A DNA stretch of 7,547 bases from contig NZ_CAMLHC010000063.1 of NCBI RefSeq assembly GCF_946479755.1, positions 1 to 7,547 on the forward strand. Reading direction: 5' to 3'. Below are positions 1-6,083 of the stretch, piece by piece (within the stretch, counting starts at the first letter, position 1; every line of letters begins with the position of its first letter). The position numbers and the translations under genes are program-made. The stretch comes from an uncultured Chitinophaga sp. (GTDB taxonomy: Bacteria; Bacteroidota; Bacteroidia; Chitinophagales; Chitinophagaceae). The notes under the pieces were generated by a model that saw only the letters and a list, made by a program, of their open reading frames with translations, was not told the origin of the DNA and made no database searches.

Positions 1-701
1 TGCGCGAGCACAGGGGCCTGGGCATGCGCGCCAAAGACAAAGAAGGCAACGAATGGCAGCTGGGATCTTTCCGCATGGCTGGCGGTCTGACCGATGACGA
101 CAGTCATAATCTTTACCTGGTGCGCAACGGCGTACTGATGGGATGGCTCGACTTCGCAGATGAAATACGGCCGGAAGCGGCCACCGTGGTCCGGCAGCTG
201 AAAGCCTCCGGCATACAGCCGGTGCTGCTCAGTGGCGATACCGCCCGCAAATGCAGGGAGCTGGCCGCAGCGCTGGGTATCACCGAAGTGTACGCCGAAC
301 AATCGCCGCAGCAGAAACTGGAACAGATCGACCGCTTTATGCAGCAGTCGCCGACCGCCATGGTGGGCGACGGTATCAACGACGCACCTGCACTCTCCAA
401 AGCCACCATCGGTATTTCGCTCAGCGATGCCACGCAGGTGGCCATGCAGAGCGCCAACGTGGTGCTGCTAAACAATCATCTCGGCAGCCTGCCGCTGGCG
501 CTGGGACTGGGGAAACATACCTACCTGACCATCAAACAAAACCTTTTCTGGGCCTTTGTATACAACGTGGTAGCCATTCCGGTGGCCGCGCTCGGGCTGC
601 TCAATCCTATTGTGGGCGCAGGGGTGATGGGCCTTTCCGATGTGGTGCTGGCCATCAATTCTGTACGGCTGCGGTATAAACGGGTGGTAAGTGCGTCGTA
701 A
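1..701 (+). CDS. Heavy-metal translocating P-type ATPase (P1B), C-terminal part, cut by the window edge
   Basis: This is the C-terminal part of a membrane pump that uses ATP to export a soft metal ion, probably Cu(I). The frame is open to the left edge (codons from base 3), and the residues before the first ATG at 24 already fit the nucleotide-binding domain, so that ATG is not the real start. Numbering from that ATG: an LSGDT motif at 69-73, the hinge motif GDGIND at 115-120 with APAL after it, then two membrane helices at about 173-192 and 195-212. The phosphorylated DKTGT motif and the metal-site CPC helix lie outside the window. A Tyr-Asn pair at 180-181 and Met202 fit the copper type (P1B-1), but the usual MxxSS of the last helix reads MGLSD, with Asp206 at the second Ser. 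Metal specificity is therefore uncertain. It is probably co-transcribed with recQ, 8 nt downstream. Confidence 0.93.
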   Translation, partial: REHRGLGMRAKDKEGNEWQLGSFRMAGGLTDDDSHNLYLVRNGVLMGWLDFADEIRPEAATVVRQLKASGIQPVLLSGDTARKCRELAAALGITEVYAEQSPQQKLEQIDRFMQQSPTAMVGDGINDAPALSKATIGISLSDATQVAMQSANVVLLNNHLGSLPLALGLGKHTYLTIKQNLFWAFVYNVVAIPVAALGLLNPIVGAGVMGLSDVVLAINSVRLRYKRVVSAS

Positions 702-709
702 ATAGTAAA

Positions 710-2638
710 TTGCAAACGCACTATTCAGCGAAAGATTTGAGTACACCCAAAGCCATACTACAGCAATACTGGGGTTACAACCAGTTCCGTACATTACAGG
801 AAGATATTATCAACAATATCCTGGCTGGCCAGGACACACTGGCGCTGCTGCCTACCGGTGGCGGCAAGTCCATCTGTTTCCAGGTGCCGGCTATGATGAA
901 ACCCGGGCTGTGCCTGGTGATCACGCCGCTGATCGCGCTGATGAAAGACCAGGTGGCCAACCTCAAAAAGAAAGGCATCTCTGCTTATTCCATCTATTCC
1001 GGCATGTTGTACAAAGATGTGGAACGTGTGCTGGAAGCGGCCCGCAGGGGAGGATGTAAATTTTTGTACGTATCACCTGAACGGCTGCAAAGCAAACTGT
1101 TTCAAACCTACTGCGATGGCCTGCCGGTGAACCTGATCGCAGTGGATGAAGCACACTGTATTTCCCAGTGGGGCTACGATTTCCGTCCTGCCTATCTGAA
1201 GATAGCAGATATCCGCAGTTTCTTCCCCGAGGCGCCGGTACTGGCGCTCACGGCATCCGCCACGCCCAGGGTGCAGACAGACATCTGCGACAAACTGCTG
1301 ATGAAGGACGCGAAAGTGTTTACCAAAAGTTTTGCCCGCGCTAACCTCTCCTACAGCGTGCTGGAAGAAGCCACTAAAATCGATAAAGTAAAACATATAC
1401 TGGACCGTGTGCCCGGCTGTGGTATTGTGTATTGCCGCAACCGTAAGCGCACCAAAGAAATTGCCGACCTGCTGCAGCTGCAGGGCATCCCCGCCAGCTA
1501 CTACCATGCAGGTCTGCCACAGGCCGAAAGGGCCGCACGGCAGGAAGCCTGGATCAACAATGAAACGAGGGTGATGGTCTGTACCAATGCTTTCGGTATG
1601 GGCATCGATAAGCCGGATGTTCGCATCGTGGTGCACTACGATATGCCTGATGGCCTGGAGGCTTACTACCAGGAAGCCGGACGCGCCGGCAGGGATGAAC
1701 AAAAGGCTTATGCTGTGTTGCTCTACAACGAGGAGGAGCTGGCCGAAATGCAGGAGCGTATCGCATTGCAGTTCCCCACACTGGAACAGGTGCGGGAGGT
1801 GTACCAATGCATTGTCAACTATCTACAGGTGCCGGTAGGCAGTGCGGAAGGCGTGTATTTCGATTTTGATATCAATGACTTTGCCCGCACTTTCCAGTTG
1901 AACCTCACGATGGTATACAGCGCGGTGAAGCTGCTGGAACAGGAAGAGGTATTACAGCTGAGCGAAAGTGTGTTCCTGCCGTCACGGGCGGAGTTTGTGA
2001 CCAATAAGGAATCGCTGTATGCTTTTGAAAGCGCGTATCCTGCGCTGGAAGAGATCACCAAGGTATTGCTGCGTACCTACGAAGGTATTTTTGACCACCC
2101 TGTGCCCATCTACGAACGCCAGATAGGCCGGATTATGTATATGGAGGACGATGATATTGCCGCCTTGTTGCAACAGCTGCATCAATACGGCATTATCCAC
2201 TACCAGGCCCGGCGCGATGAGCCACAGCTCTGCTTTTTGCAGGAGCGGGTGTCGGCGGCCAACCTGCGCATCAATATGGCGCGGGTAGAGGTGCGGAAAA
2301 AAGTATATGCTGACCGGCTGGCAGCCATGTTTGCGTATGCCCGTCACAGTGATACCTGCCGCACGCAGCAGCTGGTAGCCTATTTCGGCGAGAAGGACGC
2401 TGCGCCCTGCGGCGTATGCGATGTATGCCTGAAGAAAAAATCATCCCCGCCGGATGCTGCGTTATTTAAACGTATATCCGAAAACGTTACATTGATACTG
2501 AAAGATAAACCGCTGCTGTTTGCAGAACTGCATCAGCAGATGCCGGATGTGCGCCGGAGCGACCTGATGGCCGTGTTACAGTTTATGAATGAAGAAGGGC
2601 TGTTGCGCCGCGATGAGGAAGGGAAACTCTGCATATAA
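710..2638 (+). CDS. recQ: ATP-dependent DNA helicase, RecQ family
   Basis: A 3'-5' superfamily 2 DNA helicase for recombination and replication repair. Motifs in order: Gln30 in the N-terminal FRTLQ (motif 0), Walker A PTGGGKS at 48-54, DEAH at 146-149, the RecQ aromatic loop SQWGYDFRP at 152-160, TASAT at 181-185, TNAFGMGIDKPDVR at 292-305 and QEAGRAGRDE at 331-340. The four zinc-binding cysteines are 560, 577, 580 and 583, with YFGE at 568-571. About 190 residues separate the helicase core from this zinc cluster, unlike E. coli RecQ, where the zinc domain follows almost directly; I recall this layout as usual in Bacteroidota. The last 55 residues resemble a small helical or winged-helix tail, and no HRDC domain is evident. 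The frame has a stop at 677-679 and no ATG or GTG before motif 0, so the start must be TTG: 710, or possibly 737. Neither has a clear Shine-Dalgarno. Confidence 0.95.
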   Translation: MQTHYSAKDLSTPKAILQQYWGYNQFRTLQEDIINNILAGQDTLALLPTGGGKSICFQVPAMMKPGLCLVITPLIALMKDQVANLKKKGISAYSIYSGMLYKDVERVLEAARRGGCKFLYVSPERLQSKLFQTYCDGLPVNLIAVDEAHCISQWGYDFRPAYLKIADIRSFFPEAPVLALTASATPRVQTDICDKLLMKDAKVFTKSFARANLSYSVLEEATKIDKVKHILDRVPGCGIVYCRNRKRTKEIADLLQLQGIPASYYHAGLPQAERAARQEAWINNETRVMVCTNAFGMGIDKPDVRIVVHYDMPDGLEAYYQEAGRAGRDEQKAYAVLLYNEEELAEMQERIALQFPTLEQVREVYQCIVNYLQVPVGSAEGVYFDFDINDFARTFQLNLTMVYSAVKLLEQEEVLQLSESVFLPSRAEFVTNKESLYAFESAYPALEEITKVLLRTYEGIFDHPVPIYERQIGRIMYMEDDDIAALLQQLHQYGIIHYQARRDEPQLCFLQERVSAANLRINMARVEVRKKVYADRLAAMFAYARHSDTCRTQQLVAYFGEKDAAPCGVCDVCLKKKSSPPDAALFKRISENVTLILKDKPLLFAELHQQMPDVRRSDLMAVLQFMNEEGLLRRDEEGKLCI

Positions 2639-2651
2639 TGGATGCGAATAA

Positions 2652-2701
2652 AAGAGCGAAGACCAAAGCCGATGATCAGCATCGCTTTGGTCTTCGCTCT
2701 T
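2652..2701. terminator. Strong hairpin between convergent genes, probable bidirectional terminator
   Basis: Bases 2652-2669 are perfectly complementary to 2684-2701 (18 bp). After a one-base bulge at C2670, a further 4 bp (GATG 2671-2674 with CATC 2680-2683) close a 5-nt loop. The hairpin lies 13 nt after the recQ stop and 24 nt beyond the stop of the opposing oxidoreductase gene. On the minus strand it is followed by a T-rich stretch (TTATTCGC), so it looks best for minus-strand transcription. The plus-strand tail TAGTATACC has few Ts, so termination of recQ there is less certain. Confidence 0.82.
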
Positions 2702-2725
2702 AGTATACCTGAGAAATTAAATCGG

Positions 2726-3772
2726 CTATAAATTAACCACACGGCCTTCTTTGCTGCTCTGGAAGGCCGCTTCAATAATCCTGATCACGTTCTCAGCATC
2801 TTTGGGATCCACCGGATTAGGAGCATTGTTAGCGATGGCTTCGTAGATGCCCTGATAGTAGTCCATATAGTTGCCATTGGTGCCCGGCAGGTATTGTTTA
2901 ACGGGTTTACCGTCGATGGTGGTATGCAGCAGTCCCCATTCATGCGGCGCTTCTGCGCCCCAGTCCGGGCTGTTGGGCAGCAGGCCTCTCAGCAGTTGTG
3001 CTTCCTGTATATCGGATTTTGTTTTGATAAAGGAGCCGGTGCGGCCATGTATCTGGTAGGAGGGCAACGCTTCCCTGATGAGGTAGCTGCATTTCAGGCG
3101 TACGCGGAGGTTATCGTAGTAAAGCACCAGTTCAAAGTAGTCGTCTACAACGGAGTCTTTGCGGATAATCCGGATATCGGCCCATACGGCTTTCGGAAAA
3201 CCGAACAGCTGCAGTCCCTGGTCTATCAGGTGGGAGCCGAGGTCGTAGAGGCTGCCGGTACCAGGATTGGCGACTTCCTTATGTTTTTTATAGCTCAGTT
3301 CTTCCTTGAAGCGGTCGTAGTGGATCTCTGCTTCGAGGACATCGCCGAGCAGCCCTTCGTTGAGCACTTTACGGACGATTTTAAAATCGCTGTCATAGCG
3401 GCGGTTATGATATACGCTGAGCAGCAGTTTTTTCTCTTTCGCCAGGGCGATGAGCGCCTCCGCTTCGGCGGCAGTAACGGTGAAAGGTTTTTCTACGATC
3501 ACGTTCTTACCGGCTTCCAGGGCGGCTTTTACGTATTCAAAGTGGGTATAGTTCGGCGTGTTTACTACAATCAGCTCCAGTTCTTTATCAGCCAGCATAT
3601 CCGCTACTGACGTATATACTTTTACGTTAGGATACCGCTGCCTGGCCAGGTCCTTGCTGCGTTCCACGACGGCCGTGAATTCAAAGCCCGGGTTCACGTA
3701 GATGAACGGTGCATGGAAAACTTGTCCGGACATGCCAAAGGAGCAGATGCCCGTCTTAATCACTTTACTCAT
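2726..3772 (-). CDS. Gfo/Idh/MocA-family NAD(P)-dependent oxidoreductase
   Basis: A 348-residue cytosolic dehydrogenase of the glucose-fructose oxidoreductase / inositol dehydrogenase / MocA family, which oxidises or reduces sugars, cyclitols or related compounds with NAD(P). The N-terminal Rossmann fold starts at residue 5. The dinucleotide loop reads SFGMSG (11-16), with Ser11 in place of the first glycine of GxGxxG, followed by VFHAPFI, a stretch typical of the YdgJ/IolW branch. The hallmark EKP is at 94-96 (Lys95 is the likely catalytic or cofactor lysine), and the C-terminal domain carries DLGSHLID with Asp177 and His181, the usual catalytic pair. Length is normal for the family. The ATG at 3772 fits the start of the Rossmann strand; no Shine-Dalgarno is visible. 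The gene ends at TAG, converging on recQ. The similarity to scyllo-inositol dehydrogenases is suggestive only; the substrate cannot be told from the sequence or from the neighbours. Confidence 0.93.
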   Translation of the reverse strand: MSKVIKTGICSFGMSGQVFHAPFIYVNPGFEFTAVVERSKDLARQRYPNVKVYTSVADMLADKELELIVVNTPNYTHFEYVKAALEAGKNVIVEKPFTVTAAEAEALIALAKEKKLLLSVYHNRRYDSDFKIVRKVLNEGLLGDVLEAEIHYDRFKEELSYKKHKEVANPGTGSLYDLGSHLIDQGLQLFGFPKAVWADIRIIRKDSVVDDYFELVLYYDNLRVRLKCSYLIREALPSYQIHGRTGSFIKTKSDIQEAQLLRGLLPNSPDWGAEAPHEWGLLHTTIDGKPVKQYLPGTNGNYMDYYQGIYEAIANNAPNPVDPKDAENVIRIIEAAFQSSKEGRVVNL

Positions 3773-3877
3773 AATTATCGTTTGAATCGGCGTGCAGCCG
3801 GTTAAGATTATCCGGATTAAAGTATAAAAAAACGATCAGTTTTTTTAAGAAATCATCCCAACCGGCTGTACAGCCTT
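3773..3877. promoter_or_regulatory. Dyad-rich intergenic region between two minus-strand genes
   Basis: This 105-nt gap separates the end of the HerA-like gene from the start of the oxidoreductase gene. It holds a 12-bp perfect palindrome GGCTGTACAGCC (3864-3875), an octamer palindrome ATCCGGAT (3810-3817), a small dyad CGGC-GTGCA-GCCG (3788-3800), and a 9-bp perfect inverted repeat of CAGCCGGTT (3795-3803) with AACCGGCTG (3860-3868), extendable by two pairs after one mismatch. The repeats could be operator half-sites for the oxidoreductase gene or an RNA structure in a read-through transcript. I see no good TTTG / TAnnTTTG promoter here. The function is inferred from placement only. Confidence 0.4.
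3825..3847 (-). terminator. Weak AT-rich hairpin, possible terminator of the HerA-like gene
   Basis: Seven As (3826-3832) face seven Ts (3840-3846). With one flanking A-T pair and a C-G pair next to the loop, they form a 9-bp stem around a 5-nt loop (GATCA on the plus strand). Read on the minus strand, it lies about 30 nt past the stop of the HerA-like gene and ends in a run of seven Ts. With only one GC pair the stem is weak, so it may terminate poorly or work together with the flanking CAGCCGGTT inverted repeat. Confidence 0.35.
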
Positions 3878-5437
3878 TTAGAAAATAGACTTCTTCTTGC
3901 TTCTGCCGCCCAGTCCCAGCGCGCCCAGCAGGCTGCGGGTGATAACGTTGGCGGCTTTACGGCCTGCCTGCCGCATGGCAGAGCTGCCCATCACCTGTTC
4001 GAACAGGCTTTTTTCTTCTTTTTTCTTACCGGAGCCGGAAGCGCCGGAGGACTCGGAGCTGGCTGCTGCAGTTTTCTCAGCTGCTTCCTCCAGTTTGGCG
4101 GTCAGTATTTCGTAGGCGCTCTCGTTGTCGAGGGCTTCGGCGTATTTTTTCACCAGCTTGGAGTTGCTGACCAGTGCGTCTATTTCCGCATCGGAGAGCA
4201 CGTCCATACGGGAGCGCGGCGACACCAGCATGGTAGCGGCCAGCGGGGTGGGCACGCCTTTTTCGTTGAGGCAGGTGATCAGCGCTTCACCGATACCGAT
4301 CTGGGTAAGCAGTTCATCAGTTTTATAGAAGTCAGACAGCGGGTAGTTCTCTGCTGTCTGTTTGATGGTTTTGCGGTCATTGGCGGTAAAGGCGCGGAGG
4401 GCGTGCTGTACTTTGAGGCCCAGTTGTCCGAGCACGGAAGCCGGGATGTCCATGGGATTTTGGGTACAGAAGAAAATGCCCACGCCTTTGGAGCGTATCA
4501 GTTTGATGATGGTATCGATCTGTTTCAGCAGTGCGTCGCTGGCTTCGTTGAAGATGAGGTGCGCTTCGTCGATGAACATCACCAGTTTGGGTTTGTCGAG
4601 GTCTCCTTCTTCCGGCAGCGTAGCGTAAAGTTCCGCCAGCAGGCTGAGCATGAAGGTGGAGAAGAGTTTGGGACGGTCCTGGATATCGGCCACCCGCAGG
4701 ATAGACACTACGCCGCGACCGTCGTCGCTGATGCGCATCAGGTCGTCCACTTCGAAAGATCTTTCCCCGAAGAAGAGATCAGCGCCCTGCTGCTCCAGCT
4801 CTATCACTTTGCGCAGGATAGTGCCGGTGGAAGTGGTGGATATTTTACCGTAGTCCTTTTCCAGTTCCGCTTTGCCTTCGGCGCTGGCGAACTGCAATAC
4901 TTTTTTGAAGTCTTTCAGGTCCAGCAGGGGCAGTTTATTATCATCACAATATTTAAACAGCATGGCTACCAGGCCTGCCTGGGTATCGTTCAGTTCCAGT
5001 ATTTTGGAGAGCAGGACAGGGCCGAATTCGCTGGTGGTGGCACGCAGGCGGACACCTTTCTCATTACTGAGGGACAGCAGTTCGGAAGGGTAAGCGGCGG
5101 CGGACCAGGAGCCGCCGATTTTCTGGTACCGTTCCTGGATTTTGGGGTTGTCGGTGCCGGCAGCGGCAATACCACTAAGATCGCCCTTGATGTCCATCAG
5201 TAAAACAGGCACGCTGGCGTCGCTGAGGCCTTCGGCGATCACCTGCAAGGTTTTGGTTTTACCGGTACCGGTGGCGCCGGCGATCAAACCATGCCTGTTC
5301 ATGGTTTTCAGGGGGAGGGATACGTCTGCTCCGCTGATCACTTCACCATCCAGCATAGCACATCCTAATTTGAAATGCTCGCCTTTAAATGTATAGCCGT
5401 TCTTAATAGATTCCAGGAATGCTTCTTTATTGGCCAT
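3878..5437 (-). CDS. HerA-like ATPase of the DUF853 / YjgR family
   Basis: A 519-residue cytosolic P-loop ATPase of the HerA/FtsK-like class, closest in layout to the E. coli YjgR (DUF853) group, whose physiological role is not established. The Walker A motif GATGTGKT is at 54-61, soon after the short N-terminal stretch typical of the family; MDIKGDLSG is at 81-89; the Walker B LVMFIDEAH is at 285-293 with Asp290 and Glu291; a sensor-like FFCTQNP follows at 312-318. Residues about 440-480 are a low-complexity Ala/Ser/Gly/Lys/Glu linker, then a basic, glycine-rich tail (RSLLGALGLGGRSKKK) like that of YjgR homologues. The ATG at 5437 fits the family's N-terminus; no strong Shine-Dalgarno precedes it. 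No NurA-type nuclease gene is nearby, so a HerA-NurA end-resection pair is not supported. It probably has its own promoter (5517-5546). Confidence 0.93.
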   Translation of the reverse strand: MANKEAFLESIKNGYTFKGEHFKLGCAMLDGEVISGADVSLPLKTMNRHGLIAGATGTGKTKTLQVIAEGLSDASVPVLLMDIKGDLSGIAAAGTDNPKIQERYQKIGGSWSAAAYPSELLSLSNEKGVRLRATTSEFGPVLLSKILELNDTQAGLVAMLFKYCDDNKLPLLDLKDFKKVLQFASAEGKAELEKDYGKISTTSTGTILRKVIELEQQGADLFFGERSFEVDDLMRISDDGRGVVSILRVADIQDRPKLFSTFMLSLLAELYATLPEEGDLDKPKLVMFIDEAHLIFNEASDALLKQIDTIIKLIRSKGVGIFFCTQNPMDIPASVLGQLGLKVQHALRAFTANDRKTIKQTAENYPLSDFYKTDELLTQIGIGEALITCLNEKGVPTPLAATMLVSPRSRMDVLSDAEIDALVSNSKLVKKYAEALDNESAYEILTAKLEEAAEKTAAASSESSGASGSGKKKEEKSLFEQVMGSSAMRQAGRKAANVITRSLLGALGLGGRSKKKSIF

Positions 5438-5516
5438 GGTGTAAAATGTTTTTTATGAAGATAACAAAAACCGGTTGCAATCGCTGCCGTTGGATGGCAG
5501 TTTACGCGCCCGGAAC
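5438..5516 (-). promoter_or_regulatory. Probable 5' leader of the HerA-like gene
   Basis: This is the stretch between the candidate -7 box and the ATG at 5437. It can form one small hairpin (CTGCC 5484-5488 with GGCAG 5496-5500, 7-nt loop). No Shine-Dalgarno is seen; the bases just before the start are A/T-rich, as is common in Bacteroidota. No riboswitch or conserved RNA was recognised. Confidence 0.3.
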
Positions 5517-5546
5517 GAAATATAATCTCCCGATAATATAAACAAA
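5517..5546 (-). promoter_or_regulatory. Candidate Bacteroidota-type promoter for the HerA-like gene
   Basis: On the minus strand a TTTG box (plus-strand CAAA, 5543-5546) is followed after 18 nt by TATATTTC (plus-strand GAAATATA, 5517-5524). This matches the Bacteroidota consensus TTTG - about 19-20 nt - TAnnTTTG with a single mismatch in the last base of the -7 box. Transcription would begin near 5510, about 70 nt before the ATG. It sits between the terminator of the upstream GroES-like gene and the HerA-like gene, where a promoter is expected. It was found by eye, so chance matches in AT-rich DNA are possible. Confidence 0.45.
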
Positions 5547-5585
5547 AAATCATCCCCGGTAGCCCATTTATCAACCCCCAAGGGC

Positions 5586-5612
5586 AAAAAAAATCCCGCC
5601 CAGCGGGCGGGA
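5586..5612 (-). terminator. Intrinsic terminator of the GroES-like gene
   Basis: CCCGCCC (5595-5601) pairs with GGGCGGG (5605-5611) around a 3-nt loop, extended by a T-A pair (5594/5612). On the minus strand the stem is followed directly by eight Ts (plus-strand A run 5586-5593). This is a textbook Rho-independent terminator about 33 nt after the stop codon of the GroES-like gene. It insulates that gene from the HerA-like gene downstream. Confidence 0.92.
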
Positions 5613-5645
5613 ATAAAATATCTGAATATCAAAATCTCCGGATGA

Positions 5646-6026
5646 TCACAGGTCTTCTTCTCTTTCCAGCATCAGGATGGCTCCCTGCGGCACAATGAAG
5701 TAGGTTTCGTCTTCATATACGATCTCGGTGGAACCGCTCAGCAGGAAGATGGCCAGATCGCCTTCCTTGGCCTGTAACGGGATATATTTCACTTTGTCTT
5801 CGTCCGGTTTCCAGGAGTCCTCATCTTCCACAGGGACGGGAATAGCGTAACCCGGGCCGGTTTTGATCACATATCCTTTCTGTACCTTTTCTTTTGACTG
5901 CACGCCGGGAGGCAGGTATAATCCGCTTTTGGTACGGTCATGCGGCGTTGTTGGCTTAATCAGTACCCGATCGCCAACAACGATGAGTTTTTTGAGTTTG
6001 TTATCCGGTGTAATATGTATAGCCAT
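5646..6026 (-). CDS. GroES-family co-chaperone-like protein (divergent, 126 residues)
   Basis: A GroES-fold protein about 30 residues longer than the usual 95-97-residue co-chaperonin. The family core is clear: GDRVLIKP at 18-25, TKSGLYLPPG at 32-41 in the mobile-loop position, QKGYVIKTGPG at 49-59, EGDLAIF at 88-94 and a GroES-like end (roughly 98-121). Differences are a longer N-terminus, an acidic insert around 62-79 (EDEDSWKPDED), and LYL at 36-38 where GroES has the Ile-Val-Leu triplet that contacts GroEL. No groEL gene lies next to it, so this is probably an additional GroES-like protein and not the main co-chaperonin. Its partner is unknown. The ATG at 6026 is supported by AGGAG five bases upstream, the clearest Shine-Dalgarno in the window. 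It lies 57 nt after the MBL hydrolase gene and may share its transcript. Confidence 0.9.
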   Translation of the reverse strand: MAIHITPDNKLKKLIVVGDRVLIKPTTPHDRTKSGLYLPPGVQSKEKVQKGYVIKTGPGYAIPVPVEDEDSWKPDEDKVKYIPLQAKEGDLAIFLLSGSTEIVYEDETYFIVPQGAILMLEREEDL

Positions 6027-6029
6027 GCT

Positions 6030-6036
6030 TTCTCCT
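6030..6036 (-). promoter_or_regulatory. Shine-Dalgarno sequence of the GroES-like gene
   Basis: The minus strand reads CAGGAGAAAGC before the ATG at 6026, placing AGGAG five bases from the start. Other starts in this window lack such a site, as is usual in Bacteroidota, so this one stands out and fixes the start. It may indicate stronger or separately tuned translation within a shared transcript. Confidence 0.6.
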
Positions 6037-6083
6037 GATCAAAAATGGTGCGGGCCTGCGGGGCAATGACATACTGACAGTGC

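Noticed and set aside
1073..1807. Long open frame (244 codons) on the minus strand inside recQ
   Set aside because: It lies wholly opposite a clearly conserved helicase; its protein is Cys/His/Gln-rich with no recognisable domain, as expected from a shadow frame in GC-rich coding DNA.
2894..3610. Long open frame (238 codons) on the plus strand inside the oxidoreductase gene
   Set aside because: Antisense to a conserved enzyme; Phe/Val-rich composition and no recognisable motif.
4403..5203. Long open frame (266 codons) on the plus strand inside the HerA-like gene
   Set aside because: It is antisense to a complete Walker-motif ATPase, with Phe/Gln-rich composition and no domain; a codon-bias shadow.
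3878..5437. A HerA-based antiphage system (HerA with Sir2, DUF4297 or a nuclease)
   Set aside because: The protein is of the YjgR/DUF853 type and its neighbours are an oxidoreductase and a GroES-like gene; no effector gene is present.
5365..5574. Small minus-strand frame (69 codons) overlapping the start of the HerA-like gene
   Set aside because: No family resemblance and no ribosome site; it overlaps the candidate promoter and runs out of frame into the ATPase gene.
5586..5612. Possible repeat or attachment site formed by the GC-rich dyad
   Set aside because: The hairpin followed by eight Ts just after a stop codon is fully explained as an intrinsic terminator.
6027..6083. Separate promoter between the MBL hydrolase and GroES-like genes
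   Set aside because: No TTTG / TAnnTTTG pair was found in the 57-nt gap; only the Shine-Dalgarno is clear.
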